A stretch of 64,000 nucleotides of DNA from an uncultured Corynebacterium sp. (GTDB lineage: Bacteria > Actinomycetota > Actinomycetes > Mycobacteriales > Mycobacteriaceae), in the NCBI RefSeq assembly GCF_946222835.1, contig NZ_CAMIHD010000011.1, positions 1 to 64,000 on the forward strand. Reading direction: 5' to 3'. The notes under the pieces are model-generated. The model was not told the origin of the DNA. It was given only the letters and a program-made list of their open reading frames with translations, and did not search any database. The position numbers and the translations under genes are program-made. Shown here one piece after another: positions 24,145 to 32,051 of the stretch; the first letter of the stretch is position 1, and each line of letters opens with the position of its first letter.

Positions 24145-24712
24145 AAAACTTGCTACCTTTGACCGCATTCTGCTGGGCCTGCTGGGAATCATCCTCATCG
24201 CTTTGGGTGTGTGGCCCATCTTGATCCACTTCAATGTGGAATTTGCCAAGTACTTAGCCCTGTGGGTGGACCACGATACGTGGAAGAGCTTGGCGGACAA
24301 TGATTGGTGGGTGTGGGCGCTGGCCGGCGGCTCCGCACTGCTACTTATTCTGGGGCTGTGGATTGTGGTGGCCAATCTGCGCCACCGCCGCTTCAATAAC
24401 GTGGAGTCCGCTTCTTCTAATGACAAGGGCTCTATCACGACGTCGATGAACGCTATCGCCGGCGCCGTGGCCCAAGATTTGGATGGAGTCAAGGGAGTAG
24501 ACCATGTAGAGCGCCTCGTGGCCTATGACCGCGCGCGGCCCACGCTGCAGTACACGGTGACGGCAAATCCGGACACCCAGGTGGAGCGCCTTACCGGTGC
24601 GGTTGAAACCAATGAACGCGATTTCCGCGCAGCGTTTCCGGACGCCGATTTGGACACCATCTACAAGCTGCAGTTCAGCAAGGTAGGTCCGATGAAGGAC
24701 CTATCCGAATAA
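24137..24712 (+). CDS. AmaP-like membrane anchor for Asp23 proteins
   Basis: A 191-residue protein with two transmembrane helices (ILLGLLGIILIALGVWPILI and WVWALAGGSALLLILGLWIVV) followed by a soluble domain. This is the topology of AmaP, which anchors Asp23 at the membrane in Staphylococcus. Being last in the Asp23 operon supports that role; identity is inferred from architecture. Its 3' end overlaps the convergent gene at 24701 by 12 bases. Confidence 0.72.
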   Translation: MSRKLATFDRILLGLLGIILIALGVWPILIHFNVEFAKYLALWVDHDTWKSLADNDWWVWALAGGSALLLILGLWIVVANLRHRRFNNVESASSNDKGSITTSMNAIAGAVAQDLDGVKGVDHVERLVAYDRARPTLQYTVTANPDTQVERLTGAVETNERDFRAAFPDADLDTIYKLQFSKVGPMKDLSE

Positions 24713-25399
24713 CGGGTTAGGAGTCTCCGCCACCAAGATTTCCTGAACGGTCCCAAGGCGGGCCGACTCGCCGCCCCCGAGAATCATTTCCAATTCCTCG
24801 CCGGGGCGGCATTTTTCTATGCGCTGCCACGAGTAGTCCTGGCGAGTTACGCGGCGGTTTTGCTTAGCAAATAGGTGCAGGCCGTGGTCGAGAACCCCGA
24901 TAGTCTCGCAGAAACGCAGAACAAAGACATAATCACCGAGCTCTTGCCTCTTGAGGCCTTCAAGATTTGGGCGCTCGGTGTTAAGCCGCATGAGGATGGA
25001 GACTACTCCGAAGCGGTGTTCAAACCCCTCCGTATCACGAATGGTGAAGGGGCGGCCGGGGCCGGTAGGGCGAATGGAATTATAGGCCCACACCACGGGC
25101 TGGGTATCGGGTCGTCGCACAATGATGTGGGTGGAAGTAGCGGTAATGCGGTAAGCAGGGGCGTCGGCAAGCACGAGCCACTCCCCCGCCGCAACGCGGC
25201 CGCCTTCTAAAGGTAGCAGGGGCGGGTGGACGGCCGCTTGGCGCTCCAATTCTGCTACCAGCTCCGTATCGCTCGCACCCCAACCGATTCCTCGATTAGC
25301 CAGCATGGCAAAGAAGGTGGGAAGGCTCAGATCGGGTTGGCCCTCCCAAGCGCGGCGGAGGGACTCGAGGGTGGGGTCGATGCGGGTGGGATCATCCAT
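24701..25399 (-). CDS. Conserved protein of unknown function
   Basis: A 232-residue soluble protein that I cannot assign. The N-terminal third is helical (DPTLESLRRAWEGQPDLSL, FFAMLANRGIGWGASDTELV); the rest is beta-rich with YRITATSTHIIVRRPDTQPVVW. No signal peptide or membrane span is visible. I use the ATG at 25399 with AGGGAT upstream; an in-frame extension to 25480 looks non-coding. It sits downstream of tuf on the same strand but is convergent with the Asp23 operon, and the tuf terminator lies beyond its start, so it is probably transcribed on its own. Confidence 0.65.
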   Translation of the reverse strand: MDDPTRIDPTLESLRRAWEGQPDLSLPTFFAMLANRGIGWGASDTELVAELERQAAVHPPLLPLEGGRVAAGEWLVLADAPAYRITATSTHIIVRRPDTQPVVWAYNSIRPTGPGRPFTIRDTEGFEHRFGVVSILMRLNTERPNLEGLKRQELGDYVFVLRFCETIGVLDHGLHLFAKQNRRVTRQDYSWQRIEKCRPGEELEMILGGGESARLGTVQEILVAETPNPLFG

Positions 25400-25502
25400 A
25401 TCCCTACAGACTATACCGGCCCAAGGATCCCGGGCCCATCGCAGCCCAGAAGAATCGTACGAACGGCAGGAACAACACATGGGGCGGTCATGAAAGAAGG
25501 AT

Positions 25503-25540
25503 CAAAAAATCCGCCCCACCAGCGGTGAAGCGGATTCTTC
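25503..25540 (-). terminator. Terminator of tuf
   Basis: On the minus strand AATCCGC pairs with GCGGATT, with an inner CACC/GGTG, followed by a run of six T. It lies 33-70 bases past the tuf stop. Confidence 0.8.
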
Positions 25541-25572
25541 TAAAGCTCGACTGAGCGGTTACGGGGTATCGA

Positions 25573-26763
25573 TTACTCGATAACCTTGGTAACGCGGCCA
25601 GCGCCGACGGTGCGGGAGCCCTCGCGGATAGCGAAGCGCAGGCCCTCGTCCATAGCGACCGGCTGGATCAGCTCAACGGACATCTCGACGTTGTCGCCAG
25701 GCATAACCATCTCGGTGCCCTCAGGCAGCTTAATGACGCCGGTAACGTCGGTGGTGCGGAAGTAGAACTGCGGACGGTAGTTGTCCATGAACGGGGTGTG
25801 GCGGCCGCCCTCTTCCTTCTTCAGGACGTAGACGGAACCCTCGAACTTGGTGTGCGGGGTGTAAGCGCCCGGCTTGATAACAACCTGGCCACGCTCAACG
25901 TCCTCACGCTTGGTACCACGCAGAAGCAGACCACAGTTGTCGCCAGCCTCGGTGTAGTCCATCATCTTGCGGAACATCTCGATACCGGTAACGGTGGTGG
26001 TCTGGGACTTCTCCTGGATACCGATGATCTCAACGTCCTCGTTGACGTTCAGACGGCCACGCTCAACACGGCCGGTAACAACGGTACCGCGGCCGGTAAT
26101 GGTGAAGATGTCCTCGATAGGCATCAGGAACGGCTGGTCGGTAGCACGCTGCGGATCCGGGATGGAGTTGTCGCAGGCTTCCATCAGGTCAACGACGGAC
26201 TGTACCCACTTCTCTTCGCCCTCAAGAGCCTTCAGAGCGGAAATGTGGGTGATAGGAGCTTCCTCATCGTAGTCCTGCTCTGCGAGCAGCTCACGGATCT
26301 CCATCTCAACGAGCTCGATGATTTCCTCATCATCAACCATGTCGCACTTGTTCAGTGCAACGAGGATGTAAGGAACGCCAACCTGGCGAGCAAGCAGAAC
26401 GTGCTCGCGGGTCTGCGGCATCGGGCCATCGGTTGCAGCAACAACCAGGATAGCGCCGTCCATCTGAGCAGCGCCGGTAATCATGTTCTTGATGTAGTCG
26501 GCGTGGCCCGGAGCGTCAACGTGTGCGTAGTGGCGCTTCGGGGTGGAGTACTCAACGTGGGAGATGTTGATGGTAATACCGCGCTCCTTCTCCTCAGGAG
26601 CCTTGTCGATCATGTCGAACGCGAATGCCTGGTTCTCCTCAGGGTACTGGTCAGCCAGAACCTTGGTGATCGCTGCGGTGGTGGTGGTCTTGCCGTGGTC
26701 GACGTGTCCGATGGTGCCGATGTTCACATGCGGCTTCGTACGCTCGAACTTCTCCTTTGCCAC
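25573..26763 (-). CDS. tuf: Elongation factor Tu
   Basis: EF-Tu carries aminoacyl-tRNA to the ribosome with GTP. The 396-residue protein has the G1 motif GHVDHGKT, G3 DAPGH (Ala where many bacteria have Cys), G4 NKCD and G5 SALKA, then domains 2 and 3 with GRGTVVTGRVERG. Initiation is at GTG, with AGGAGG ten bases upstream. A 393-base gap with its own promoter separates it from fusA, so it can be transcribed independently. Confidence 0.98.
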   Translation of the reverse strand: MAKEKFERTKPHVNIGTIGHVDHGKTTTTAAITKVLADQYPEENQAFAFDMIDKAPEEKERGITINISHVEYSTPKRHYAHVDAPGHADYIKNMITGAAQMDGAILVVAATDGPMPQTREHVLLARQVGVPYILVALNKCDMVDDEEIIELVEMEIRELLAEQDYDEEAPITHISALKALEGEEKWVQSVVDLMEACDNSIPDPQRATDQPFLMPIEDIFTITGRGTVVTGRVERGRLNVNEDVEIIGIQEKSQTTTVTGIEMFRKMMDYTEAGDNCGLLLRGTKREDVERGQVVIKPGAYTPHTKFEGSVYVLKKEEGGRHTPFMDNYRPQFYFRTTDVTGVIKLPEGTEMVMPGDNVEMSVELIQPVAMDEGLRFAIREGSRTVGAGRVTKVIE

Positions 26764-27156
26764 TGTATGTCCTCCTGGACTATATGGTGGCTACGACCTT
26801 CGCAGCCACGTGGTTGACAGTTGTCATTGGCACCCGACCCACAGTATGTGGGGCAAAGCGCTAATGACGCTTTCTTTACGTGCCAGTTACACGATCCTAG
26901 ATTTATGTCGCGGTTTTTTCAAACCGCCGTTATAGGAGGTAACCCCGCGAAAAAACGCGGCCATTTCCCTCGACAAGAATCTTTTGAAAAGGATCCTGGG
27001 AGGGTAACGGCCGGCTCAATTCACAACCTAGAAGCCTAAGCTGCAAACTCAGCCCGCCGCTACCCTGGCCCAGTTGTCCCCGCCCGCGGCGGGTCTGGCA
27101 TCTACTGGCGAAGATTACCAGCCCGACTAAACCGCGGAAGAGACGGGGGCTAACGC
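26764..27156 (-). other. tuf leader and fusA-tuf intergenic region
   Basis: No gene is seen. It holds the strong tuf promoter (26894-26922), a leader of about 125 bases and the AGGAGG ribosome binding site. A palindromic GC-rich element (CCCGCCGCGGGCGGG on the minus strand, near 27082-27097) lies just downstream of fusA but lacks a clear T-run. Confidence 0.6.
26894..26922 (-). promoter_or_regulatory. Promoter of tuf
   Basis: TTGAAA and TAGGAT are separated by 17 bases on the minus strand, a near-ideal match. The -35 is enclosed in the inverted repeat GCGGTTTGAAAAAACCGC (about 26910-26927). Confidence 0.7.
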
Positions 27157-29286
27157 TTAGTTAGCACCGCCAGTGCGCTCCTCGATGATCTCCTGTGCAA
27201 CGGAGGATGGAACCTCTGCGTAGGAATCGAAGACCATGGTGAAGTTTGCGCGGCCTGCGGTGGAAGAACGCAGGTCACCGATGTAACCGAACATCTCGGA
27301 CAGCGGCACCTTAGCCTTGACAACCTTCGCACCGGAACGGTCTTCCATAGCGAAGACCTGACCACGGCGAGAGGAGATGTCACCGTTCACGGTACCCATA
27401 TACTCCTCAGGGGTGACAACCTCAACGGCCATCATCGGCTCCAGCAGAACTGGCTTAGCCTTGGCCATTGCTTCCTTGAAGACCTGGGAGCCGGCCAGCT
27501 TGAAGGCCATCTCGGAGGAGTCGACGTCGTGGTACTGGCCGTCTTCCAGGGTGGCCTTGATGTTGACCATCGGGAAGCCTGCCAGGAAGCCGTACTGCAT
27601 AGCGTCCTGGATACCAGCGTCGACGGAAGGAATGTATTCCTTCGGAACGCGGCCACCGGTAACGGCATTCTCGAATGCGTAGGTTGCGGACTCGCCCTCT
27701 TCCAGGGTCTCTGGGTCCGGGTTGTACGGCTCGATGGTGCAGATAACCTTTGCGAACTGGCCGGAACCACCGGTCTGCTTCTTGTGGGTGTATTCCATGG
27801 ACTCAACCTTCTTGCGGATGGTCTCACGGTATGCAACCTGCGGGTTACCGATGTTTGCCTCGACTTTGAACTCGCGCTTCATGCGGTCAACCAGAACATC
27901 GAGGTGGAGCTCACCCATGCCGCCGATAACGGTCTGGCCGGTCTCTTCATCCAGTTCAACGGTGAAGGTTGGGTCCTCAGCAGCAAGCTTCTGAATGGCG
28001 TTACCCAGCTTCTCCTGGTCGGCCTTGGTCTTTGGCTCGATGGAAACCTTGATAACCGGATCCGGGAAGTCCATGGACTCGAGAATGATCTGGTCATCCT
28101 TGTCACACAGGGTGTCACCGGTGGTGGTCTCCTTCAGGCCAACAACTGCGTAGATGTTGCCGGCGTCTGCCTGCTCAACAGGGTTCTCCTTGTTGGCGTG
28201 CATCTGGAAGAGCTTACCGATGCGCTCCTTCTTGCCCTTGGTGGAGTTCATAACCTCGGTACCCGGGGTGACCTGGCCGGAGTACACGCGGATGAAGTTC
28301 AGCTGGCCGAAGAACGGGTGAGCTGCAATCTTGAAGGACAGTGCGGAGAAGGAAGACTCCACGGAAGGCTTACGGGTGAGCTGGTTGTCCTCGTTGCCGA
28401 CCTCGTGGCCGATAACCTCGCCAACGTCCAGCGGGTTAGGCAGGAAGTCAACAACAGCGTCCAGCAGCGGCTGCACGCCCTTGTTGCGGTAAGCGGTACC
28501 GCAGTAAACCGGGTAAATCTCGGAGTTGATGGTCAGCTTACGGATGCCAGCCTTAAGCTCGTCAATGGTCAGCTCCTCGCCGCCGAAGTACTTCTCCATG
28601 AGTTCTTCGTCGGACTCAGCAACGGTCTCGACCAACTTCTCGCGGTACTCTGCAGCCTTGTCCTTGAGGTCCTCAGGGATATCTTCTACAACAGGCTCTG
28701 CACCGGTCTCGACCTTGCCGCGCCAGGTCAGTGCCTGCATGTTCAGCAGATCAACGATGCCGTCGAAGTCATCTTCAGCACCAATAGGCAGCTGCATTAC
28801 CAGCGGCTTAGCGCCCAGGCGGTCCATGATCGTCTGCACGGTGAAGTAGAAGTCAGCGCCCAGCTTGTCCATCTTGTTGACGAAGCAGATACGCGGAACG
28901 TCGTACTTAGCAGCCTGACGCCACACCTGCTCGGACTGCGGCTCCACACCTTCCTTACCGTCGAAGACTGCGACGGCGCCATCAAGGACACGCAGGGAAC
29001 GCTCAACCTCAACGGTGAAGTCAACGTGACCCGGGGTGTCAATGATGTTGATCTGGTTGTTGTTCCAGAAGCAGGTCACGGCAGCGGAGGTAATGGTGAT
29101 GCCGCGTTCCTTCTCCTGTGCCATCCAGTCAGTGGTGGAAGCACCGTCGTGGGTCTCGCCCACCTTACGGTTGATACCGGTATAGAAGAGAATACGCTCG
29201 GTGGTGGTCGTCTTACCAGCATCGATGTGGGCCATGATGCCGATGTTGCGGACCTTGTTCAGGTCCTTAAGCACTTCTTGTGCCAC
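27157..29286 (-). CDS. fusA: Elongation factor G
   Basis: EF-G drives ribosomal translocation using GTP. The 709-residue protein has G1 AHIDAGKT, the switch region DWMAQEKERGITITSAA, G3 DTPGHVDFT and G4 NKMDK, followed by domains II-V (GGRVPKEYIPSVDAGIQDA; SEMFGYIGDLRSSTAGRA). Initiation is at GTG at 29286 with GGGG upstream. It is separated from rpsG by a terminator-like structure, so it may have its own promoter in the 320-base gap, though I could not locate one with confidence. Confidence 0.98.
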   Translation of the reverse strand: MAQEVLKDLNKVRNIGIMAHIDAGKTTTTERILFYTGINRKVGETHDGASTTDWMAQEKERGITITSAAVTCFWNNNQINIIDTPGHVDFTVEVERSLRVLDGAVAVFDGKEGVEPQSEQVWRQAAKYDVPRICFVNKMDKLGADFYFTVQTIMDRLGAKPLVMQLPIGAEDDFDGIVDLLNMQALTWRGKVETGAEPVVEDIPEDLKDKAAEYREKLVETVAESDEELMEKYFGGEELTIDELKAGIRKLTINSEIYPVYCGTAYRNKGVQPLLDAVVDFLPNPLDVGEVIGHEVGNEDNQLTRKPSVESSFSALSFKIAAHPFFGQLNFIRVYSGQVTPGTEVMNSTKGKKERIGKLFQMHANKENPVEQADAGNIYAVVGLKETTTGDTLCDKDDQIILESMDFPDPVIKVSIEPKTKADQEKLGNAIQKLAAEDPTFTVELDEETGQTVIGGMGELHLDVLVDRMKREFKVEANIGNPQVAYRETIRKKVESMEYTHKKQTGGSGQFAKVICTIEPYNPDPETLEEGESATYAFENAVTGGRVPKEYIPSVDAGIQDAMQYGFLAGFPMVNIKATLEDGQYHDVDSSEMAFKLAGSQVFKEAMAKAKPVLLEPMMAVEVVTPEEYMGTVNGDISSRRGQVFAMEDRSGAKVVKAKVPLSEMFGYIGDLRSSTAGRANFTMVFDSYAEVPSSVAQEIIEERTGGAN

Positions 29287-29492
29287 GTTTATACCCCAAC
29301 TTAATAGTCGTCGACGCCGTGACCAGGTTTCTGGCTATGACGCCTGCATGGATAAGGTCATGTATATTTTTGCCACTATTTGGCCGTCCTCGGAGCAGCC
29401 TGCCCCTAGACTTCCATCGCTTCAGTGTACTGGACACTCCACGATGCCGCTGGACTGGGCAGGGATACCGCTCAGAGATCACACCCATTAGG

Positions 29493-29593
29493 GCAAAAAA
29501 TGGCCCAAGCAAGAGATATGGAGTTTTGTGTTGCCGCGGCGGGAAAACTGCCGACAGCCAGCGCGAAACTTGTTTCTCGTTGCTTGGGCCATT
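29493..29593 (-). terminator. Long-loop terminator or attenuator between rpsG and fusA
   Basis: AATGGCCCAAGCAA (29499-29512) and its exact complement (29580-29593) enclose a 67-base loop that itself contains smaller inverted repeats. On the minus strand the second arm runs straight into TTTTTT, as in intrinsic terminators. It lies 17 bases after the rpsG stop. The remainder of the gap (29287-29492) holds no recognised element. Confidence 0.65.
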
Positions 29594-29609
29594 GATGTGG
29601 GTGCTGAAA

Positions 29610-30077
29610 TTACCAGCGGTAGTGGGCGAAGGCGCGGTTGGCCTCTGCCATCTTGTGAGTATCCTCACGACGCTTAACGGAAGCGCCGAGGCCGTTGGAG
29701 GCATCCAGGATCTCGTTTGCGAGACGCTCAATCATGGAGTTCTCGCGACGCTGGCGGGTGAAGGTTACCATCCAGCGCAGTGCCAGGGTGGTAGCACGGT
29801 CAGGGCGAACCTCAACCGGCACCTGGTAGGTAGCGCCACCGACACGGCGGGAGCGAACCTCGAGGTCTGGGCGAATGTTGCCCAGTGCCTTCTCCAGGGT
29901 GCCAACCGGATCGGTACCGGTCTTCTCGCGGCAAGCCTCGAGAGCGCCGTAGACGATACGCTCTGCGGTGGACTTCTTGCCGTCCTGGAGGATCTTGTTA
30001 ACGAGCATGGTGACCTGCTCGGAGTTGTATACCGGGTCCTTTACTACAGGACGCTTCGGAGCAGCATTCTTACGCAT
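29610..30077 (-). CDS. rpsG: 30S ribosomal protein S7
   Basis: S7 is a primary assembly protein of the 30S head, near the E site. The 155-residue product begins MRKNAAPKRPVVKDPVYNS and contains GGATYQVPVEVRPDRATTLALRW divided between its two halves. It follows rpsL by 6 bases and precedes the long-loop terminator. Confidence 0.97.
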   Translation of the reverse strand: MRKNAAPKRPVVKDPVYNSEQVTMLVNKILQDGKKSTAERIVYGALEACREKTGTDPVGTLEKALGNIRPDLEVRSRRVGGATYQVPVEVRPDRATTLALRWMVTFTRQRRENSMIERLANEILDASNGLGASVKRREDTHKMAEANRAFAHYRW

Positions 30078-30083
30078 TGTTTA

Positions 30084-30455
30084 TTACTGTCCCTTCTTTG
30101 CGCCGTAACGGGAACGTGCCTGCTTACGGTCCTTGACACCCTGGGTATCTAGAGCGCCGCGGATGATCTTGTAACGAACACCAGGAAGGTCCTTCACACG
30201 GCCGCCGCGAACGAGGACCATGGAGTGCTCCTGCAGGTTGTGGCCCTCACCCGGAATGTAGGCGGAAACCTCAATACCGGTGGTCAGGCGGACACGAGCA
30301 ACCTTACGCAGTGCGGAGTTCGGCTTCTTAGGAGTGGTGGTGTACACACGGGTGCACACACCGCGACGCTGCGGGGAACCCTTCAGCGCAGCGGTGGAAA
30401 CCTCTTTACGCTTATCGTGGCGGCCCTTGCGGACCAGCTGCTGAATAGTTGGCAT
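30084..30455 (-). CDS. rpsL: 30S ribosomal protein S12
   Basis: S12 controls decoding accuracy in the A site. The 123-residue protein has the conserved TTPKKPNSALRKVARVRL and GGRVKDLPGVRYK segments. Lys43 and Lys88, the positions altered in classical streptomycin resistance, are both wild type. It is the first gene of the rpsL-rpsG transcript. Confidence 0.98.
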   Translation of the reverse strand: MPTIQQLVRKGRHDKRKEVSTAALKGSPQRRGVCTRVYTTTPKKPNSALRKVARVRLTTGIEVSAYIPGEGHNLQEHSMVLVRGGRVKDLPGVRYKIIRGALDTQGVKDRKQARSRYGAKKGQ

Positions 30456-30633
30456 TTAACAGTCTTTCTGTCGAATCGCACCGAAACCAAAAGAAAGGAA
30501 CTAAACATGCAAAAATAGACGCTCTTTCCCGGGGCGCTGCCGCATGTCCAGAACTCTTTCCAAGGTTGGTGCCTTGTTAAGGATCAGACTCTTCACCGCG
30601 CGCCAACATGGCACGCATAGTGAACTGACGTTT

Positions 30634-30663
30634 AGAGTAGCAAACCGATCGCGCTTGATACAA
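30634..30663 (-). promoter_or_regulatory. Putative promoter of rpsL-rpsG
   Basis: TTGTAT and TACTCT with an 18-base spacer on the minus strand, giving a leader of about 170 bases. A TCGCG/CGCGA inverted repeat brackets the -35, as at the tuf and S10 promoters. Confidence 0.45.
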
Positions 30664-30687
30664 AACGCGACCGGCACCTTCCTCCTG

Positions 30688-31239
30688 CTAGGACCACTCC
30701 CATACTAAATCCGCCTCAGCAGCCTTGGTGGCAAAGTAGTCCTTTTCCTGTGCTTCCCAGGTTTCAAACCACTGCTCGTAATCGGGCTCGCGGGCGATGG
30801 CGCGTTCACGGCGCTGGTCACGGGGGCCGTCGATAAGCACGCTAACTACCGCTCCCCTTTCCTTGGCCGCGGCAATATTGGCGGCGGTTACCGAGCCCAC
30901 GCCTTCCACAATGAGGTCATCGCGCACGTCCAGACTAGCCCAGTCTCCAGGGGCGTCTGCCTCCCAATCCCAGCGCCAATAGCCGGGGTTCATGGTGCGC
31001 AAAACCTGCTCTGCCACCATGTCCGAGCCCTTGTCCAAACCGTGCCAGCCCGGGTAAAACTCATCGAGGTGTACCACGCGCCAGTTGGTGCGCTCGGCCA
31101 GCGCGGCGGAAGTCCAGGTTTTTCCGGCGCCCGAAGGGCCGTCGATAAGCACGGTCACTGGCTTGAAGGCACGCTTTCTAGCTGCCGCCAGCTTGACGAC
31201 GTCCTCTAAAAGGCGCTCTAGTTGGCTATCAAAGTCCAT
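30688..31239 (-). CDS. P-loop nucleoside/vitamin kinase-like protein
   Basis: A 183-residue ATP-binding protein of the uridine kinase-like P-loop group. Walker A is GPSGAGKT (about residues 34-41); a DEFYPGWHG motif near residue 59 resembles the substrate-binding acid of small-molecule kinases. The end EKDYFATKAAEADLVWEW is family-like. It begins 26 bases after the ECF transmembrane gene, so it probably belongs to the riboswitch-controlled transport operon. A thiamine-precursor or nucleoside substrate is possible; this is inference. Confidence 0.78.
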   Translation of the reverse strand: MDFDSQLERLLEDVVKLAAARKRAFKPVTVLIDGPSGAGKTWTSAALAERTNWRVVHLDEFYPGWHGLDKGSDMVAEQVLRTMNPGYWRWDWEADAPGDWASLDVRDDLIVEGVGSVTAANIAAAKERGAVVSVLIDGPRDQRRERAIAREPDYEQWFETWEAQEKDYFATKAAEADLVWEWS

Positions 31240-31265
31240 GGTCGCTTAATCACTGCTTTCGCGGT

Positions 31266-32051
31266 CTATAGGCCGAAGAATCTCCAGGCCCCAGTGAGTA
31301 CCGAAACTACCACCGGTACAAAAGCAAGGACAGTACCTAGGGCCATAATCCACCCATCGCGGGCCCGCAGGCGGGACTCGCGCGCCCATGTCCGTGCCCC
31401 TCCTCCAGGTGGAGTACGACCAAATCCGCGCGCCTCCATAGCCGTGGCCAATTTGCCACCACGGCGCAGCGCGATGACCAATAGCCCAAAGGACATGGTG
31501 AGCAGATGCTTGAGCTTACCGACGTCCGTCAACCCCCTCGCTCTGCGCGCCATCCCCAGCGACTGCCAGTCAGATTGGAAAAGCGTCATCATGCGCACAC
31601 CGGCCACCGCACCAATAACAAACCGCGAGGGTAGCTTCAGGATCTGCGAGAGGGCATCGCCCAAATCGGTCGGATCAATATCGCGGGCAAGCACCACCAT
31701 GGGCAACGCTACGGCGAAGACGCGCAGTGTAATAGCAACTGCCAGGGTGAGGGAATTTTCAGTGACATGAATAAGCCACCACTGGAAGTATTCGGTACCG
31801 CTGGGTTCACCGTAAAGCAGCATGGAAATGCCGGAAATCGGGGCAACTAAGAAAAGGAACCATCCGGCCTTAAAGACTCGCACCCACGATACCCCGCATA
31901 GCGGGGCGAAGATGAGTGTAAGCACTAACGATACCGCTGCCGAAACCCAGTCAATGGATGCCAAAATGGGAGTGACCCAGATAAACATCAAAAACACTCG
32001 CGTCAGCGGATTGGCCCCGCGCAAAAGGTTAGGCACCCTCCACCTCCACAT
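31266..32051 (-). CDS. ECF transporter transmembrane protein (EcfT, YkoC-like)
   Basis: A 261-residue integral membrane protein that couples ATPase and substrate-binding subunits of an energy-coupling-factor transporter. Helices include RVFLMFIWVTPILASIDW, LTLIFAPLCGVSWVRV and ITLRVFAVALPMVVLA. The cytoplasmic Ala-Arg-Gly signatures (ARRARGL and AMEARGFGR) typical of EcfT are clear. It overlaps the ATPase gene by 23 bases. Together with the flanking genes it matches the YkoEDC system for thiamine precursors. Confidence 0.9.
   Translation of the reverse strand: MWRWRVPNLLRGANPLTRVFLMFIWVTPILASIDWVSAAVSLVLTLIFAPLCGVSWVRVFKAGWFLFLVAPISGISMLLYGEPSGTEYFQWWLIHVTENSLTLAVAITLRVFAVALPMVVLARDIDPTDLGDALSQILKLPSRFVIGAVAGVRMMTLFQSDWQSLGMARRARGLTDVGKLKHLLTMSFGLLVIALRRGGKLATAMEARGFGRTPPGGGARTWARESRLRARDGWIMALGTVLAFVPVVVSVLTGAWRFFGL

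Noticed and set aside
27529..29304. 591-codon frame opposite fusA
   Set aside because: Antisense to conserved fusA codons; composition follows codon bias of the true gene.
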